Below are positions 9,091 through 19,318 of a stretch of 50,538 nt of DNA, piece after piece. The DNA is from Verrucomicrobiota bacterium. Its GTDB lineage: Bacteria > Verrucomicrobiota > Verrucomicrobiia > Opitutales > Opitutaceae. The notes under the pieces are model-generated. The model saw only the letters and a program-made list of their open reading frames with translations. It had not been told where the DNA came from and searched no databases. The stretch spans positions 1-50,538 of the forward strand of contig JAGVUB010000100.1 of NCBI GenBank assembly GCA_019136515.1, written 5' to 3'. Position numbers and translations under genes: made by a program. Each line of letters begins with the position of its first letter. Position 1 is the stretch's first letter.

Positions 9091-10257
9091 ATGGCCGCGC
9101 CCAAACAACTGCCGTTCTCGTTGCCGCCGCCGGAGGGCGGGGCGGTGGATGTGCTGTTCGTCGCCGCGGAGCATTCGGGCGACCAGCATGCGGCGCGGGC
9201 GGTGCGGGAGCTGCGCGCGCTGCGGCCGAATGCGCGGGTGTGCGCGGTGGGCGGCCCGGCGCTGGCGACGGCCGGCGCGCAACTGCTGCTCGACCTCACG
9301 GCGCACTCGGCGCTCGGGTTCGCGGCGGTCATCAAGATTCCGTTCTTCCGCCGGTTGATCGGCGACATCGTGCGCTGGGTCGGCGAGCACCGGCCGAAGG
9401 TGGTGTGTTTCGTCGACTCCTCGGGGTTGAACCTGCGGATCGCGAAGGCGCTGTATGCGCGCGGGTTCACGGCCAAGGCCGGCGGGCCGACCCGGGCGCT
9501 GTACCTCATCAGCCCGCAGATCTGGGCGTCGCGCGCGGGCCGGCGCTTCGCGATGGCGGCGCACCTCGACGGGCTGGCGACGATCTTCCCCTTCGAGGCG
9601 AAGTGTTATGCGGATACGAATTTGCCGGTGACCTTCGTGGGGCATCCGTTCGTCGCGCCCGAGCATGTGCGGCCCGTGTGTTATGATCCGGCCGGGCCGA
9701 TCCTGCTCCTGCCCGGCAGCCGCAAGGGGGCGGTGGCGCGGATCTTCCCGGCGCTGCTCGACGCCTTTCTGTGGTATCGCAACGATGGCGGCGACCGCGA
9801 CGCGGTGGTGCTCTACCCCAGCGAGAAGATCCTCGGCGCGCTCCAGGCCGCGAAGCCACCGGCCAATGTGCGGCTGGTACGGGCGGGCGAGGGGGCCGAC
9901 GCGTTGGGAGCCTCGGCGGTGCTGACCTCCAGCGGCACGATGTCGCTCGAGTGCGCATTGGCGGGAATCCCCGGCGCGGTCGTCTATCGCACGGACCCGG
10001 TGACCTACCTGATCGGGCGCTGGATCGTGAAGGTGCCGTACCTCGGTATCGCGAACCTGTTGCTCGGCGAGGCGATGTACCCGGAATACATCCAGGGAGC
10101 GGCGACACCGGCGCGGCTGGCGGCGCAGCTAACTGCGGCGCTCGGCGATCCGGCGCGGATCGAGCAGACGCAGAAACAGGCGGCGCAACTGCGCTCGTTG
10201 CTCTCGCAGCCGGCGGTCGGCAGTGTGGGCGAGTGGTTGGCCCGGCATCTGGACTGA
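9091..10257 (+). CDS. lpxB: Lipid-A-disaccharide synthase
   Basis: 388 residues. Peripheral inner-membrane GT-B glycosyltransferase joining UDP-diacylglucosamine and lipid X into the lipid A disaccharide. The N-terminal signature appears as VAAEHSGDQHAARAV. Further family landmarks are ALGFAAVIKI, CFVDSSGLNLRIAKAL, YLISPQIWAS, LPVTFVGHP, the LLPGSRKGAV loop, and LTSSGTMSLECALAGIPGAVVYRT in the donor-binding half. Length is normal for the family. It follows the Gfo/Idh/MocA gene in what looks like a two-gene lipid A unit and converges on hemA with 42 bp between them. The open frame extends upstream, but conserved sequence begins at the ATG at 9091. An alternative GTG lies at 9083 out of frame. 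Confidence 0.92.
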   Translation: MAAPKQLPFSLPPPEGGAVDVLFVAAEHSGDQHAARAVRELRALRPNARVCAVGGPALATAGAQLLLDLTAHSALGFAAVIKIPFFRRLIGDIVRWVGEHRPKVVCFVDSSGLNLRIAKALYARGFTAKAGGPTRALYLISPQIWASRAGRRFAMAAHLDGLATIFPFEAKCYADTNLPVTFVGHPFVAPEHVRPVCYDPAGPILLLPGSRKGAVARIFPALLDAFLWYRNDGGDRDAVVLYPSEKILGALQAAKPPANVRLVRAGEGADALGASAVLTSSGTMSLECALAGIPGAVVYRTDPVTYLIGRWIVKVPYLGIANLLLGEAMYPEYIQGAATPARLAAQLTAALGDPARIEQTQKQAAQLRSLLSQPAVGSVGEWLARHLD

Positions 10258-10299
10258 GGTTGGCGGGGGTGCCGCCGCCGTCGGCTCACGCTGCGCCGA

Positions 10300-11424
10300 T
10301 CAACAACGCGGTCGGGGCACTTCGGTCTCCGCGGTTGGGGTGGCGCAATCCTCCCGCGCGGGAAGGCGATGGCGGAGAGCGTCTGCGTTGCTGTCGGCCA
10401 GTGCGAGCTTGCTCCAGAGGGCTGTCGCGCGGGTGTCGAGGAGGGCGTGGGCGCGGGCGATCTCGGCCCGGCGGTGGGCGATGTTCTCCTCGGCGAGACG
10501 GGCGAGGTCGTCGAGGTTGTAGAGATACACATTGGGGAGTTCGGCGACGGCGGGGGCGATGTCGCGCGGCAGGGCGAGATCGATGAGGAAGAGCGGGCGC
10601 GAGGAGCGGGCCCGCATCGCTCCGTAGACCATCGGCAGCGTGAGCAGCGGTTCGGGCGCGGAGGTCGAGGAGACAACGATGTCGAAACCACCGAGCGCCG
10701 GACCGAGCTGCTCAAAGGGGAGGGAGGAGCCGGAGTGTTCGCGCGCGAGCTCGGTGGCGCGGTCGGCGGTGCGGTTGGCGAACGCGATCGCGCCGGCCTC
10801 GCGGTTGCGGAGCGCCTTGGCGGTCTTCTCGGCGATGTCGCCGGCGCCGATGACGAGGACCCGGCTGCGGCGGAGCTCGCCGAAGATCCGTTCGGCGAGG
10901 GCGACGGCGACGGTGGCGACGCTGACCTGACCGGCGCCGATGGCGGTTTCGGAGCGGACGAGCTTGGCCGACTGGAAGGTTTTCTGGAAGACGCGGTTGA
11001 GGACGGGGCCGATGTGGCCGGCGGTGCAGGCCCCGGCATAGGTTTCCTTCACCTGTCCCAGAATTTCGGTTTCGCCGACCATCTGCGAGTCGAGTCCGGC
11101 GGCGACGGCGAAGAGGTGGGCGACGGCGGCGGCGCCCTGGCGTTCGACGGCGTAGGGGGCGAGCACCGCCGGCTCGATGGCTTGGATATGGCAGAAGGAC
11201 TCGGCCAGGCGCGGGCCGGCCGCGGGTTCGCTCGCGACGGCGTAGACCTCGAGCCGGTTGCACGTGGCGAGGATGCAGAACTCGCCCACCGCGGGATCGG
11301 CGCGTAGCGCAGCCGCCAGGGCGGTGTGCTTGGCCGGGGTGAGCGCGAGGCGCTCGCGGACCTCGAGCGGCGCGGTCTGGTGGCTGACCCCGAGGAGCAG
11401 AAGTTGCGGCGGGCGGCAGCTCAT
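10300..11424 (-). CDS. hemA: Glutamyl-tRNA reductase
   Basis: 374 residues. Reduces glutamyl-tRNA to glutamate-1-semialdehyde, the first committed step of tetrapyrrole synthesis by the C5 pathway. The N-terminal catalytic domain shows GVSHQTAPLEVRE, the nucleophilic Cys55 in ILATCNRLEVY, and GLDSQMVGETEILGQVK. The NADP domain carries VLVIGAGDIAEKTAKAL and the following NRT motif, then DLALPRDI and YNLDDL. It is somewhat shorter than the roughly 420-residue norm because the C-terminal dimerisation helix region is reduced and ends in an unconserved Pro/Arg-rich tail. The start overlaps the stop of the upstream hemX-like gene (ATGA), so the two are coupled. Confidence 0.93.
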   Translation of the reverse strand: MSCRPPQLLLLGVSHQTAPLEVRERLALTPAKHTALAAALRADPAVGEFCILATCNRLEVYAVASEPAAGPRLAESFCHIQAIEPAVLAPYAVERQGAAAVAHLFAVAAGLDSQMVGETEILGQVKETYAGACTAGHIGPVLNRVFQKTFQSAKLVRSETAIGAGQVSVATVAVALAERIFGELRRSRVLVIGAGDIAEKTAKALRNREAGAIAFANRTADRATELAREHSGSSLPFEQLGPALGGFDIVVSSTSAPEPLLTLPMVYGAMRARSSRPLFLIDLALPRDIAPAVAELPNVYLYNLDDLARLAEENIAHRRAEIARAHALLDTRATALWSKLALADSNADALRHRLPAREDCATPTAETEVPRPRC

Positions 11425-12284
11425 GGTGTCCGCTCCGGAACGGGCTGGGGGGCTGTCGCCGCCGGAGTGGCGTGGGGCGGGCCGATGACGACCCAGAGCG
11501 AGAGCAGCGGGGCCAGGAAGAGCAGGAGGCCGATTCGGGCGAACCTTTCGGCGATGCAGCGTTGGCGGAGGCGCTGCACGAGCGCGAAGGCATAGCAGAG
11601 CCACACGGTCACCGTGGCGAAGAGCTTGGCGGGAGCGACGACACCGGGTTGTCCGTGCCAATTGCTTCCGGCGATGGCGATGGCGATGGTCAGGAGCGCG
11701 ACGCCAGCGGCGAGGAGGCGAAGGTTGATCTGGTCGAGGTCGACGATGGAAGGCAGCAGCGGGGCGGCATGGTCGAGGCGTTTCCGGCGGAGGTTGCGGT
11801 GCTGGAGCAGATACATCAGCGAGGTGAGCGCGAGGAGGGCGAACACGCCGTAACCGAAGAGCGCGATCGAGGCATGGACGGCGACCCATGGGTCCGCGCC
11901 GAACGGGCGGAGGCGCGCGGCGCTGTCCCAAGCCGGCACGGCGATCGAGAGCACGCCCAACAGGACGGCCATGCCGGCGCTGAAGAATCCGAAGAGGCTG
12001 GTACGGAAAGCCGGACCGACGATGAGGTAGAGCAGGGTGCAGGACCACGCGACAAACTGGAGGATCTCGAAGCGGTTGCCGACCGGGCAGCTGTTCGTGA
12101 TCTGCCCGCGCAGGAACAGGCCGTAGGTGTGCACGAGCCAACCGAGCGCCATCAGCGCGTAACCGCCGATGCGCGAGTGGCGGCGCCGAAACAGCAGCGA
12201 CCATGCGCCATAGAGCAGGCCGGTGGTGTAGAACCCCGCGCCGATGGCGATTGCCGTGCGGTCGGTGAGGAACGTCGAGTCCAT
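11421..12284 (-). CDS. CcsA/HemX-type polytopic membrane protein
   Basis: 287 residues with about eight predicted membrane helices. The PWVAVHASIALFGYGVFALL helix is typical of the cytochrome c assembly (CcmC/CcsA/ResC) superfamily that handles haem at the membrane. Sitting immediately upstream of hemA with a 4-bp overlap, it resembles HemX, which in Bacillus subtilis lies in the hem operon and lowers glutamyl-tRNA reductase levels. The alternative is a genuine cytochrome c synthetase component, but no ccs1/resB partner is present. The frame is open to 12434; the ATG at 12284 is chosen because upstream residues are Pro/Arg-rich and unlike a membrane protein. Confidence 0.8.
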   Translation of the reverse strand: MDSTFLTDRTAIAIGAGFYTTGLLYGAWSLLFRRRHSRIGGYALMALGWLVHTYGLFLRGQITNSCPVGNRFEILQFVAWSCTLLYLIVGPAFRTSLFGFFSAGMAVLLGVLSIAVPAWDSAARLRPFGADPWVAVHASIALFGYGVFALLALTSLMYLLQHRNLRRKRLDHAAPLLPSIVDLDQINLRLLAAGVALLTIAIAIAGSNWHGQPGVVAPAKLFATVTVWLCYAFALVQRLRQRCIAERFARIGLLLFLAPLLSLWVVIGPPHATPAATAPQPVPERTP

Positions 12285-12689
12285 CGCCGACGGATCGTGG
12301 GGCGCGCTTCGGGGTTCGCAAGTCCGCGGCGCGGGCGAAATGGAGAGCGGGATTGCGCCCGATTCGGGCTCAACTGGAGGGCGAGCGGTCCGATAGACGC
12401 GGTGTTCCTGGCTGCCCCACACATCGAGGAACACGACAGGTTGGTCGATGCGATGGTGATCTTGTTTGCGCCGTGGCGCTTGGGCTCGGATCGAGCTGGA
12501 GCTCCCGGTGAGGGCGAGGACCGCGCGGCGAGACGCCTGACTTTCCAGTTATGCCTGTGTCAGGGTTTGTTAACGGGGTATCCAGGGCGCGGCTCGCGAG
12601 CCGCGCCCTTCGCCTTATCCGGCTCGGTGTGCACGGATGCGAGGAACGACGGCAATCGCTCTCCGCCCGCTGCCGGGGAACAGGGACTC
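12285..12689. other. 405-bp intergenic region without a recognisable gene
   Basis: Lies between the hemX-like start and the trpE stop, both on the minus strand. It should hold the hemX-hemA promoter and the trpE 3' end. Short open frames here are Arg-rich and unlike proteins. Visible structure: an 8-bp inverted repeat (12402-12409 with 12427-12434), a relatively AT-rich patch near 12541-12580, and the perfect palindrome at 12584-12609. No tRNA cloverleaf seen. Confidence 0.6.
12584..12609. repeat. Perfect 26-bp GC palindrome
   Basis: AGGGCGCGGCTCG followed at once by its exact reverse complement. It lies about 80 bp past the trpE stop, so it could act as a terminator hairpin or RNA stabiliser, but no T-run follows on either strand. 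Its form (GC-rich, intergenic, near-zero loop) also suits a REP-like element; copy number elsewhere in the genome is unknown. Confidence 0.7.
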
Positions 12690-14189
12690 TCAGGCGCCTT
12701 CGGCGATGGCGACGGCTTTCAGCAGGGCGGAGGCCTTGTTGATCGTCTCCTGGTATTCGGAGGCTGGGGCGGAGTCGGCGACGAGGCCGGCTCCGGCCTG
12801 GATCGTGATTTGGCCGTCCTTCACCAGCGCGGTGCGCAGGGTGATGCAGGAGTCGAGGTTGCCGTCGTAGCTGAAGTAGCCGAGGGCGCCGGCGTAGAAA
12901 CCGCGCTGGAGCTTCTCGAACTGCGCGATCAGCTGCATGGCGCGGATCTTCGGCGCGCCGGAGACGGTGCCGGCGGGGAAGGTGGCGCGCATGACGTCGA
13001 AGGCGTTGCGGTCGGGGCGGAGGCGGCCCTCGACCTGCGAGACGATGTGCATGACGTGCGAGTAGCGCTCGATGATCATGTACTCGGGCACGGTGACCGA
13101 GCCGTACTCGCAGACGCGGCCGATGTCGTTGCGGGCGAGGTCGACGAGCATGAGGTGCTCGGCCTTCTCCTTCTCGTCGGCGAGCAGGTCCTTCTCGAGG
13201 GCGACATCCTCGGCCGGGGTGGCGCCGCGCGGGCGGGTGCCGGCGATGGGGCGGATCTCGACGAGGCCGTCGGTGGCCTTGACGTGGACTTCCGGAGACG
13301 CGCCGACGATGGCGAAGTCGCCGGCGTCGAGGATGAACATGTAGGGCGACGGGTTGACCGTGCGCAGGGCGCGGTAGAGATCGAGCGGCGACTTGGCGAA
13401 GGGGCGGCGGAAGCGCTGGGAGAGGACGACCTGGATGATGTCGCCGGAGCGGATGAACTCCTTGGTGCCGTCGACGGCGCGCTCGAACTCCTCCTTGGTG
13501 AAGTTGCCCGGGGGCACGGCGAGCTTGGGGCGGTCGGCGAGGGCGATGGGCGCGAGTTCGCGGCGGGTCTGGAGGAGCGTGCGGAGGTTCTCGACTTCGG
13601 CGACGGCGGTGTCGTAGGCGGCGTCGATGTCGTCGCCGATGTGGGCGTTGACATGGAGGCGGAGAGTCTGCTTCGCGCGGTCGAAGATGACCAGCGAGTC
13701 CGCGAGCATGAAGTAGAGGAGGGGCAAGCTCTGGTCGTTGGCGGGCGGGACGGGGACGGTGGGCTCGATGCGGTTGATGTACTCGTAGCCGATGAAACCG
13801 ACGGCGCCGCCCATGAACGGCGGCATGCCCGGCTGTCTCACGGGTCGGAGTCCGCGCATGTCGTCCTCGAGGATCTTGAGCGGGTCGGGCGGAGTGGGGA
13901 GGCGCTGCGTGGAGCCGTCGGCGTTGCGGACGAGCGTGGTGTCGGGGCCGATGGCGAAGACCTTGCGGGGGCGCACGCCGATGAAGCTGTAGCGCGAGAG
14001 GTGTTCGCCGCCCTCGATGGACTCCAGGAGGAAGGCGGGGCCGGAGCCCTTGACCTTCGCGTAGGCCGAGACGGGCGTCTCGATGTCGGCCATGAGGTCG
14101 GCGTAGACGGGGACGACATTGCCCTCGGCGCAGAGGCGGCGGAAGGAGGCGCGATCGGGTTTGATTTCGAGCGGAGGGAGGAGGGCCAT
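12690..14189 (-). CDS. trpE: Anthranilate synthase component I
   Basis: 499 residues. Converts chorismate to anthranilate using ammonia from a TrpG subunit not encoded here. The N-terminal regulatory region includes LLESIEGGEHLSRYSFIG, which contains the LLES-type tryptophan-binding element. The catalytic domain shows IRSGDIIQVVLSQRF, NPSPYMFIL, GASPEVHVK, IRPIAGTRPRG, the LVDLARNDIGRV metal region, SHVMHIVSQVEG, TFPAGTVSGAPKIRAMQLI and QAGAGLVADS. Residues conserved in TrpE rather than PabB support anthranilate synthase. The open frame extends upstream, but that part is repeat-derived and Arg-rich, so the ATG at 14189 is chosen. No leader peptide or attenuator was found upstream. Confidence 0.93.
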   Translation of the reverse strand: MALLPPLEIKPDRASFRRLCAEGNVVPVYADLMADIETPVSAYAKVKGSGPAFLLESIEGGEHLSRYSFIGVRPRKVFAIGPDTTLVRNADGSTQRLPTPPDPLKILEDDMRGLRPVRQPGMPPFMGGAVGFIGYEYINRIEPTVPVPPANDQSLPLLYFMLADSLVIFDRAKQTLRLHVNAHIGDDIDAAYDTAVAEVENLRTLLQTRRELAPIALADRPKLAVPPGNFTKEEFERAVDGTKEFIRSGDIIQVVLSQRFRRPFAKSPLDLYRALRTVNPSPYMFILDAGDFAIVGASPEVHVKATDGLVEIRPIAGTRPRGATPAEDVALEKDLLADEKEKAEHLMLVDLARNDIGRVCEYGSVTVPEYMIIERYSHVMHIVSQVEGRLRPDRNAFDVMRATFPAGTVSGAPKIRAMQLIAQFEKLQRGFYAGALGYFSYDGNLDSCITLRTALVKDGQITIQAGAGLVADSAPASEYQETINKASALLKAVAIAEGA

Positions 14190-14200
14190 GGCGGAGCGGA

Positions 14201-14237
14201 GGAATGCGGATCGCGGAATGCGGATTGCGGAATGAAG
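14201..14237. repeat. 14-bp tandem repeat in the trpE leader
   Basis: Two near-identical 14-base units (GGAATGCGGATCGC at 14201, GGAATGCGGATTGC at 14215) followed by a partial third copy. It lies 12 bp upstream of the trpE ATG, in the 92-bp gap to the nucleotidyltransferase gene. Function unknown; such runs can vary in copy number. Confidence 0.8.
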
Positions 14238-14281
14238 AACGGAACGGAGCGGGGGCGGAAGGCGGAAATTCGGGCGGCGTG

Positions 14282-14872
14282 TCAGGTTGGCGGTTGCGCT
14301 CGCAGGGCGAGGCGGGCGCGGAGGCGGTCGAGCGAAGCGGCGGGTATCAGGGTTTCGAGGAGACGGCGGTCGTGCTCGAGCTTGGGCGCGCGGGGGCGGC
14401 CGCCGACGACATCGAGACCTTTGGCGCGGGCGAGCCATTCGCCTTCGGGGCTGCACACGCGAAAGCTCACGCCGTCGAGCGTGGCGAAGCGGTTGGCGTT
14501 GAGATAGCCTCCCACTAGCGGGTACCGGCCGGGGATGCCGACGGGATCGCCATCGCGGATGACGAGCTGGATGAGGCCGGCGGCGGTTTGTTCAAGGAAG
14601 ACGATTTCGAGGCGGCGACCGGTGATTGGGTGGACCCACTGGGTGAGCCAGCCGCGATCGGCGGTTTGGTAGCCGAGATGAGCGAGTTCCGCAGTGAGCC
14701 GGGGGCGGGCGGAGGCGAGGGCGTTGAGATCGATGTCGCCGTGGGGACGGGTCCAGCGGCCGACGAGGAAATCGACGGCGACACCGCCGAAGAGCCAGAG
14801 GGGAGTGGCGACGCCAGCCGCCAGCTCGCGCAGCGTCGCGAGGATTTCGTCGTTGGCGAGTGGCGGGTGCAT
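14282..14872 (-). CDS. Nucleotidyltransferase, ANT(2'')-like fold
   Basis: 196 residues. The N-terminal part contains WLFGGVAVDFLVG followed by TRPHGDIDLNAL, the GG-x-D and RxHxDID pattern of the aminoglycoside-2''-adenylyltransferase-like nucleotidyltransferase family (pol-beta fold), with later family-like segments RLEIVFLEQ and PEGEWLARAKG. Family members include the resistance enzyme ANT(2''), but many chromosomal homologues have unknown substrates, so this should not be read as a resistance gene without testing. The catalytic acidic pair DID is intact. It lies upstream of trpE on the same strand; no functional link is evident. Confidence 0.75.
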   Translation of the reverse strand: MHPPLANDEILATLRELAAGVATPLWLFGGVAVDFLVGRWTRPHGDIDLNALASARPRLTAELAHLGYQTADRGWLTQWVHPITGRRLEIVFLEQTAAGLIQLVIRDGDPVGIPGRYPLVGGYLNANRFATLDGVSFRVCSPEGEWLARAKGLDVVGGRPRAPKLEHDRRLLETLIPAASLDRLRARLALRAQPPT

Positions 14873-14961
14873 GGCGGTGCCGTTGGGCTGAATCCAGAAT
14901 GCGGCACGTCGCCCGCGCGTTTCAAGCGAGGGCTGGAACGGGCGCGAAAGAGGACGGCTCG

Positions 14962-14979
14962 TTCTGCCGTTCGGCAGAA
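14962..14979. repeat. 8-bp inverted repeat downstream of glmS
   Basis: TTCTGCCG and CGGCAGAA separated by two bases, 46 bp past the glmS stop. Possible weak terminator for glmS; on the minus strand it is followed only by a mixed C/T stretch, so this is tentative. Confidence 0.4.
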
Positions 14980-15025
14980 TCGGCGAGAGGCGTCCCTGCC
15001 GCTGGCACGCGGCGCCGGCCCGGCG

Positions 15026-16879
<1,854 letters not shown>

Positions 16880-16975
16880 AAATGTTGGGTTTTTGTTTTA
16901 CGATGCTGGGGGGCCCGCTACCGTCCGGGCAAGGCATTTGCCTGAAACCTTTCCGAAGCGATTTTACCCCAGAAA

Positions 16976-18262
16976 ATGACAACACGTTCTTCCGTGGTGG
17001 CGGTGATCATGGGCGGCGGCCGGGGCACCCGGCTCTACCCATTGACGAAGGAGCGCTGCAAGCCGGCCGTGCCGCTGGCGGGCAAGTACCGCATCGTCGA
17101 CATCCCCATCAGCAACTGCCTCAACAGCGGCATCAACCGGATCTTCCTGCTGACGCAGTTCAACACCGCCTCCCTGCATCGCCACATTCAGAATACATAC
17201 AACTTCGACCCCTTCGGCGGCAGCTTTGTGGACATCCTCTCCGCGGAGCAGACCGAGAAGACCTCGGACTGGTACCAGGGCACCGCGGATGCGGTGCGGC
17301 GCAACCTCAACCATTTCCGCAACTACCCGCACGATCTCGTCCTCATCCTCTCCGGCGACCAGCTGTACCGGATGGATTTCGCGAAGGTGATCGAGCAGCA
17401 CATCCGCACCAGCGCCGACGTGACGATCGCCGCGATCGCGTTGCCGGCCTCGCAGGTTGAGGGACTCGGCCTGATGCGGGTGCGCGACGATCTCTCGATC
17501 GATTCGTTCGTCGAGAAGCCGAAGGACCCCGAGGTCATCAAGAGTCTCGCGGTGGGTCCGGCGATCGAACAACTCCTCCAGACCAAGTCCGACGAGAAGC
17601 GCTGCCTCGCCTCGATGGGCATCTACGTCTTCAAACGCGAGGTGCTGAAGGAGGCGCTCGACAACTCGATGACCGACTTCGGCAAGGAGATCATCCCCGG
17701 CCTGCTCGGCAAGAAGCGGCTCTTCAGCCACATCTTCGAGGGGTACTGGGAGGACATCGGCACTGTGCGCGCTTTCTTCGAGGCGAACCTCCAGCTCGCG
17801 CACCCGTTGCCCGCCTTCAACTTCTTCACCGAGATCGATCCGATCTACACACACGCCCGCTACCTGCCGGCCGCCAAGATCAACCTGTGCACCGTGGACC
17901 ATGCGATCATCGGCGACGGCAGCCTCATCACCGACTGCCGCATGAAGCGCTGCGTGATCGGCATCCGTTCGGTGATGCGTGAGGGCGTGAACATCGAGGA
18001 CACGGTCATGATGGGGGCGGACTTCTACGAGTCGGAGGCCGACTTCGCCGAGAACGTCGCCAAGGGCCGCCCCAACGTCGGCATCGGGCGCAACTGCCAC
18101 ATCCGCACGTCGATCATCGACAAGAACGCCCGTATCGGCGACAACGTCACACTCAACCCCGCGGGCAAACCCAACGGGCATGTGCGCGATGGCATCGCCA
18201 TCGTCGACGGAATCCTCGTCGTTTCCAAGGGCGCGGTGGTGCCGTCCGGCACGGTCGTGTGA
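16976..18262 (+). CDS. glgC: Glucose-1-phosphate adenylyltransferase
   Basis: 428 residues. Forms ADP-glucose for glycogen synthesis. The N-terminal nucleotidyltransferase domain shows VIMGGGRGTRLYPLTKERCKPAVPL, with NCLNSGINRIFLLTQFNTASL, YQGTADAVRRN and LILSGDQLYRMDF. The C-terminal part is a left-handed beta-helix with hexapeptide-like repeats. Key allosteric and substrate-binding segments typical of bacterial and plant enzymes are visible, such as FVEKPKDP and YWEDIGTVRAFFEANL. The ATG at 16976 directly precedes the conserved domain. No other glycogen genes are present. The following UspA gene begins 95 bp downstream and might be cotranscribed. Confidence 0.96.
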   Translation: MTTRSSVVAVIMGGGRGTRLYPLTKERCKPAVPLAGKYRIVDIPISNCLNSGINRIFLLTQFNTASLHRHIQNTYNFDPFGGSFVDILSAEQTEKTSDWYQGTADAVRRNLNHFRNYPHDLVLILSGDQLYRMDFAKVIEQHIRTSADVTIAAIALPASQVEGLGLMRVRDDLSIDSFVEKPKDPEVIKSLAVGPAIEQLLQTKSDEKRCLASMGIYVFKREVLKEALDNSMTDFGKEIIPGLLGKKRLFSHIFEGYWEDIGTVRAFFEANLQLAHPLPAFNFFTEIDPIYTHARYLPAAKINLCTVDHAIIGDGSLITDCRMKRCVIGIRSVMREGVNIEDTVMMGADFYESEADFAENVAKGRPNVGIGRNCHIRTSIIDKNARIGDNVTLNPAGKPNGHVRDGIAIVDGILVVSKGAVVPSGTVV

Positions 18263-18357
18263 CCGCCGCGCGTCCCTGGCGGACGCTCCAGTTTGTTTCA
18301 CCCATGGGTCGGTCGACGGTGGCCGGCCCCACTCCCAACCCCCAACCCCGATACTCC

Positions 18358-19203
18358 ATGAAACGCGTTCTGCTCTGCACTGATGGCTCGGCCTATTCCC
18401 AGGTTTGCTGCCAGTACGCGGCCTGGCTGGCCGGGCGGGTTCCCTGCGAATTTGAAGTGCTCTACGTGACCGACCTGCGGCAGTTCGAGGTGCCGATGGT
18501 CGCCGACCTGAGCGGCAGCCTTGGCGTGCAGCCCTACCAGGCCGTGCTCTCGAAGTTGCAGGAGCTCGAGGTCGAGAAAGCCAAACTCGTTCTGAAGGAT
18601 GCCGAGCGGTTGCTCGCCGAGGTGCCGGCCGCCAGTCCGCCGCGGTTCACGCACCGCACCGGTTTCCTCGTCGACTGCTTCCAGGAGTACGAACAATCCG
18701 CCGACTTGGTGATGCTCGGCAAACGTGGCGAGAACGCCAACTTCGCCTCGGGGCACCTCGGCTCGACGATGGAGCGTGTAGTGCGTGCCAGCCGCCAGCC
18801 GTGTCTGGTCACCTCGCGCAGCTTTCAGCCGATCGAGCGGGTGCTGCTCGCCTACGACGGGGGCAAGAGCTGCCGTCGGGCGGTCGAGTTCCTTGCAGCG
18901 AGTCCCGCGTTCCGTGGGCTCGAACTACATGTGGTGATCGTCGCCGCGCGGGCGGGCGAGGAGGCGGCGCTGGCGAGCCTGCGCGAAGCGGAGGCCGCGC
19001 TCGTCGCCGGCGGCCAGACCCCGATCTGCCAGATGCTGCACGGCGTGCCGGAGGATGAGATCGCCGCCTATGTGTCTGCTCGCGGGATCAACTGCCTGAT
19101 CATGGGCGCTTACGGCCACAGCCGCATCCGCCATCTGGTGATCGGGAGCACGACCACCGCGATGATGCGCCAGTGCCGCGTGCCGGTGCTGCTCTTCCGC
19201 TGA
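18358..19203 (+). CDS. Tandem universal stress protein (UspA family)
   Basis: 281 residues made of two Usp domains. The first (about 1-152) opens KRVLLCTDGSAYS and has the phosphate-binding tail GKRGENANFASGHLGSTMERVVR. The second (about 155-281) opens ERVLLAYDGGKSCRRA and has the tail MGAYGHSRIRHLVIGSTTTAMMR. Both G-2x-G-9x-G(S/T) type ATP-binding signatures look usable. Such cytoplasmic proteins are induced by stress and starvation; specific role here unknown. The ATG at 18358 is preceded by a striking C-rich leader (ACTCCCAACCCCCAACCCC) rather than a Shine-Dalgarno sequence. A longer in-frame extension to 18259 looks non-coding. Confidence 0.9.
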   Translation: MKRVLLCTDGSAYSQVCCQYAAWLAGRVPCEFEVLYVTDLRQFEVPMVADLSGSLGVQPYQAVLSKLQELEVEKAKLVLKDAERLLAEVPAASPPRFTHRTGFLVDCFQEYEQSADLVMLGKRGENANFASGHLGSTMERVVRASRQPCLVTSRSFQPIERVLLAYDGGKSCRRAVEFLAASPAFRGLELHVVIVAARAGEEAALASLREAEAALVAGGQTPICQMLHGVPEDEIAAYVSARGINCLIMGAYGHSRIRHLVIGSTTTAMMRQCRVPVLLFR

Positions 19204-19213
19204 GCGGCGCCAA

Positions 19214-19289
19214 CCGTGGCACGGGCCTCATGCCCCGCGCTCGCGGTTCGGCGGATTGCGGATCAGGGATCGGGAGACTCGTGCCACGG
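19214..19289. repeat. 10-bp inverted repeat between convergent genes
   Basis: CCGTGGCACG (19214-19223) and its exact complement CGTGCCACGG (19280-19289), separated by 56 bp. It lies between the ends of the usp gene and the decarboxylase gene and could form a long-looped transcript end structure. No T-run, so terminator function is only a possibility. Confidence 0.4.
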
Positions 19290-19318
19290 GGGTACCGATC
19301 CGCGGCAGGTCCCGGGTT

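Noticed and set aside
12285-12689. tRNA or small RNA gene in the 405-bp gap
   Set aside because: No cloverleaf, no T-loop consensus and no paired promoter/terminator signals beyond the palindrome.
14190-14281. trp attenuator or leader peptide upstream of trpE
   Set aside because: No short frame with Trp codons and no terminator-antiterminator pair; the region is dominated by the 14-bp repeats.
14282-14872. Reading the nucleotidyltransferase as an aminoglycoside resistance gene
   Set aside because: Only the fold motif supports it; chromosomal homologues often have other roles and no mobile context is present.
16880-16975. glmS ribozyme upstream of glmS
   Set aside because: Only 96 bp separate glmS from divergent glgC and no ribozyme core or conserved cleavage context is visible.
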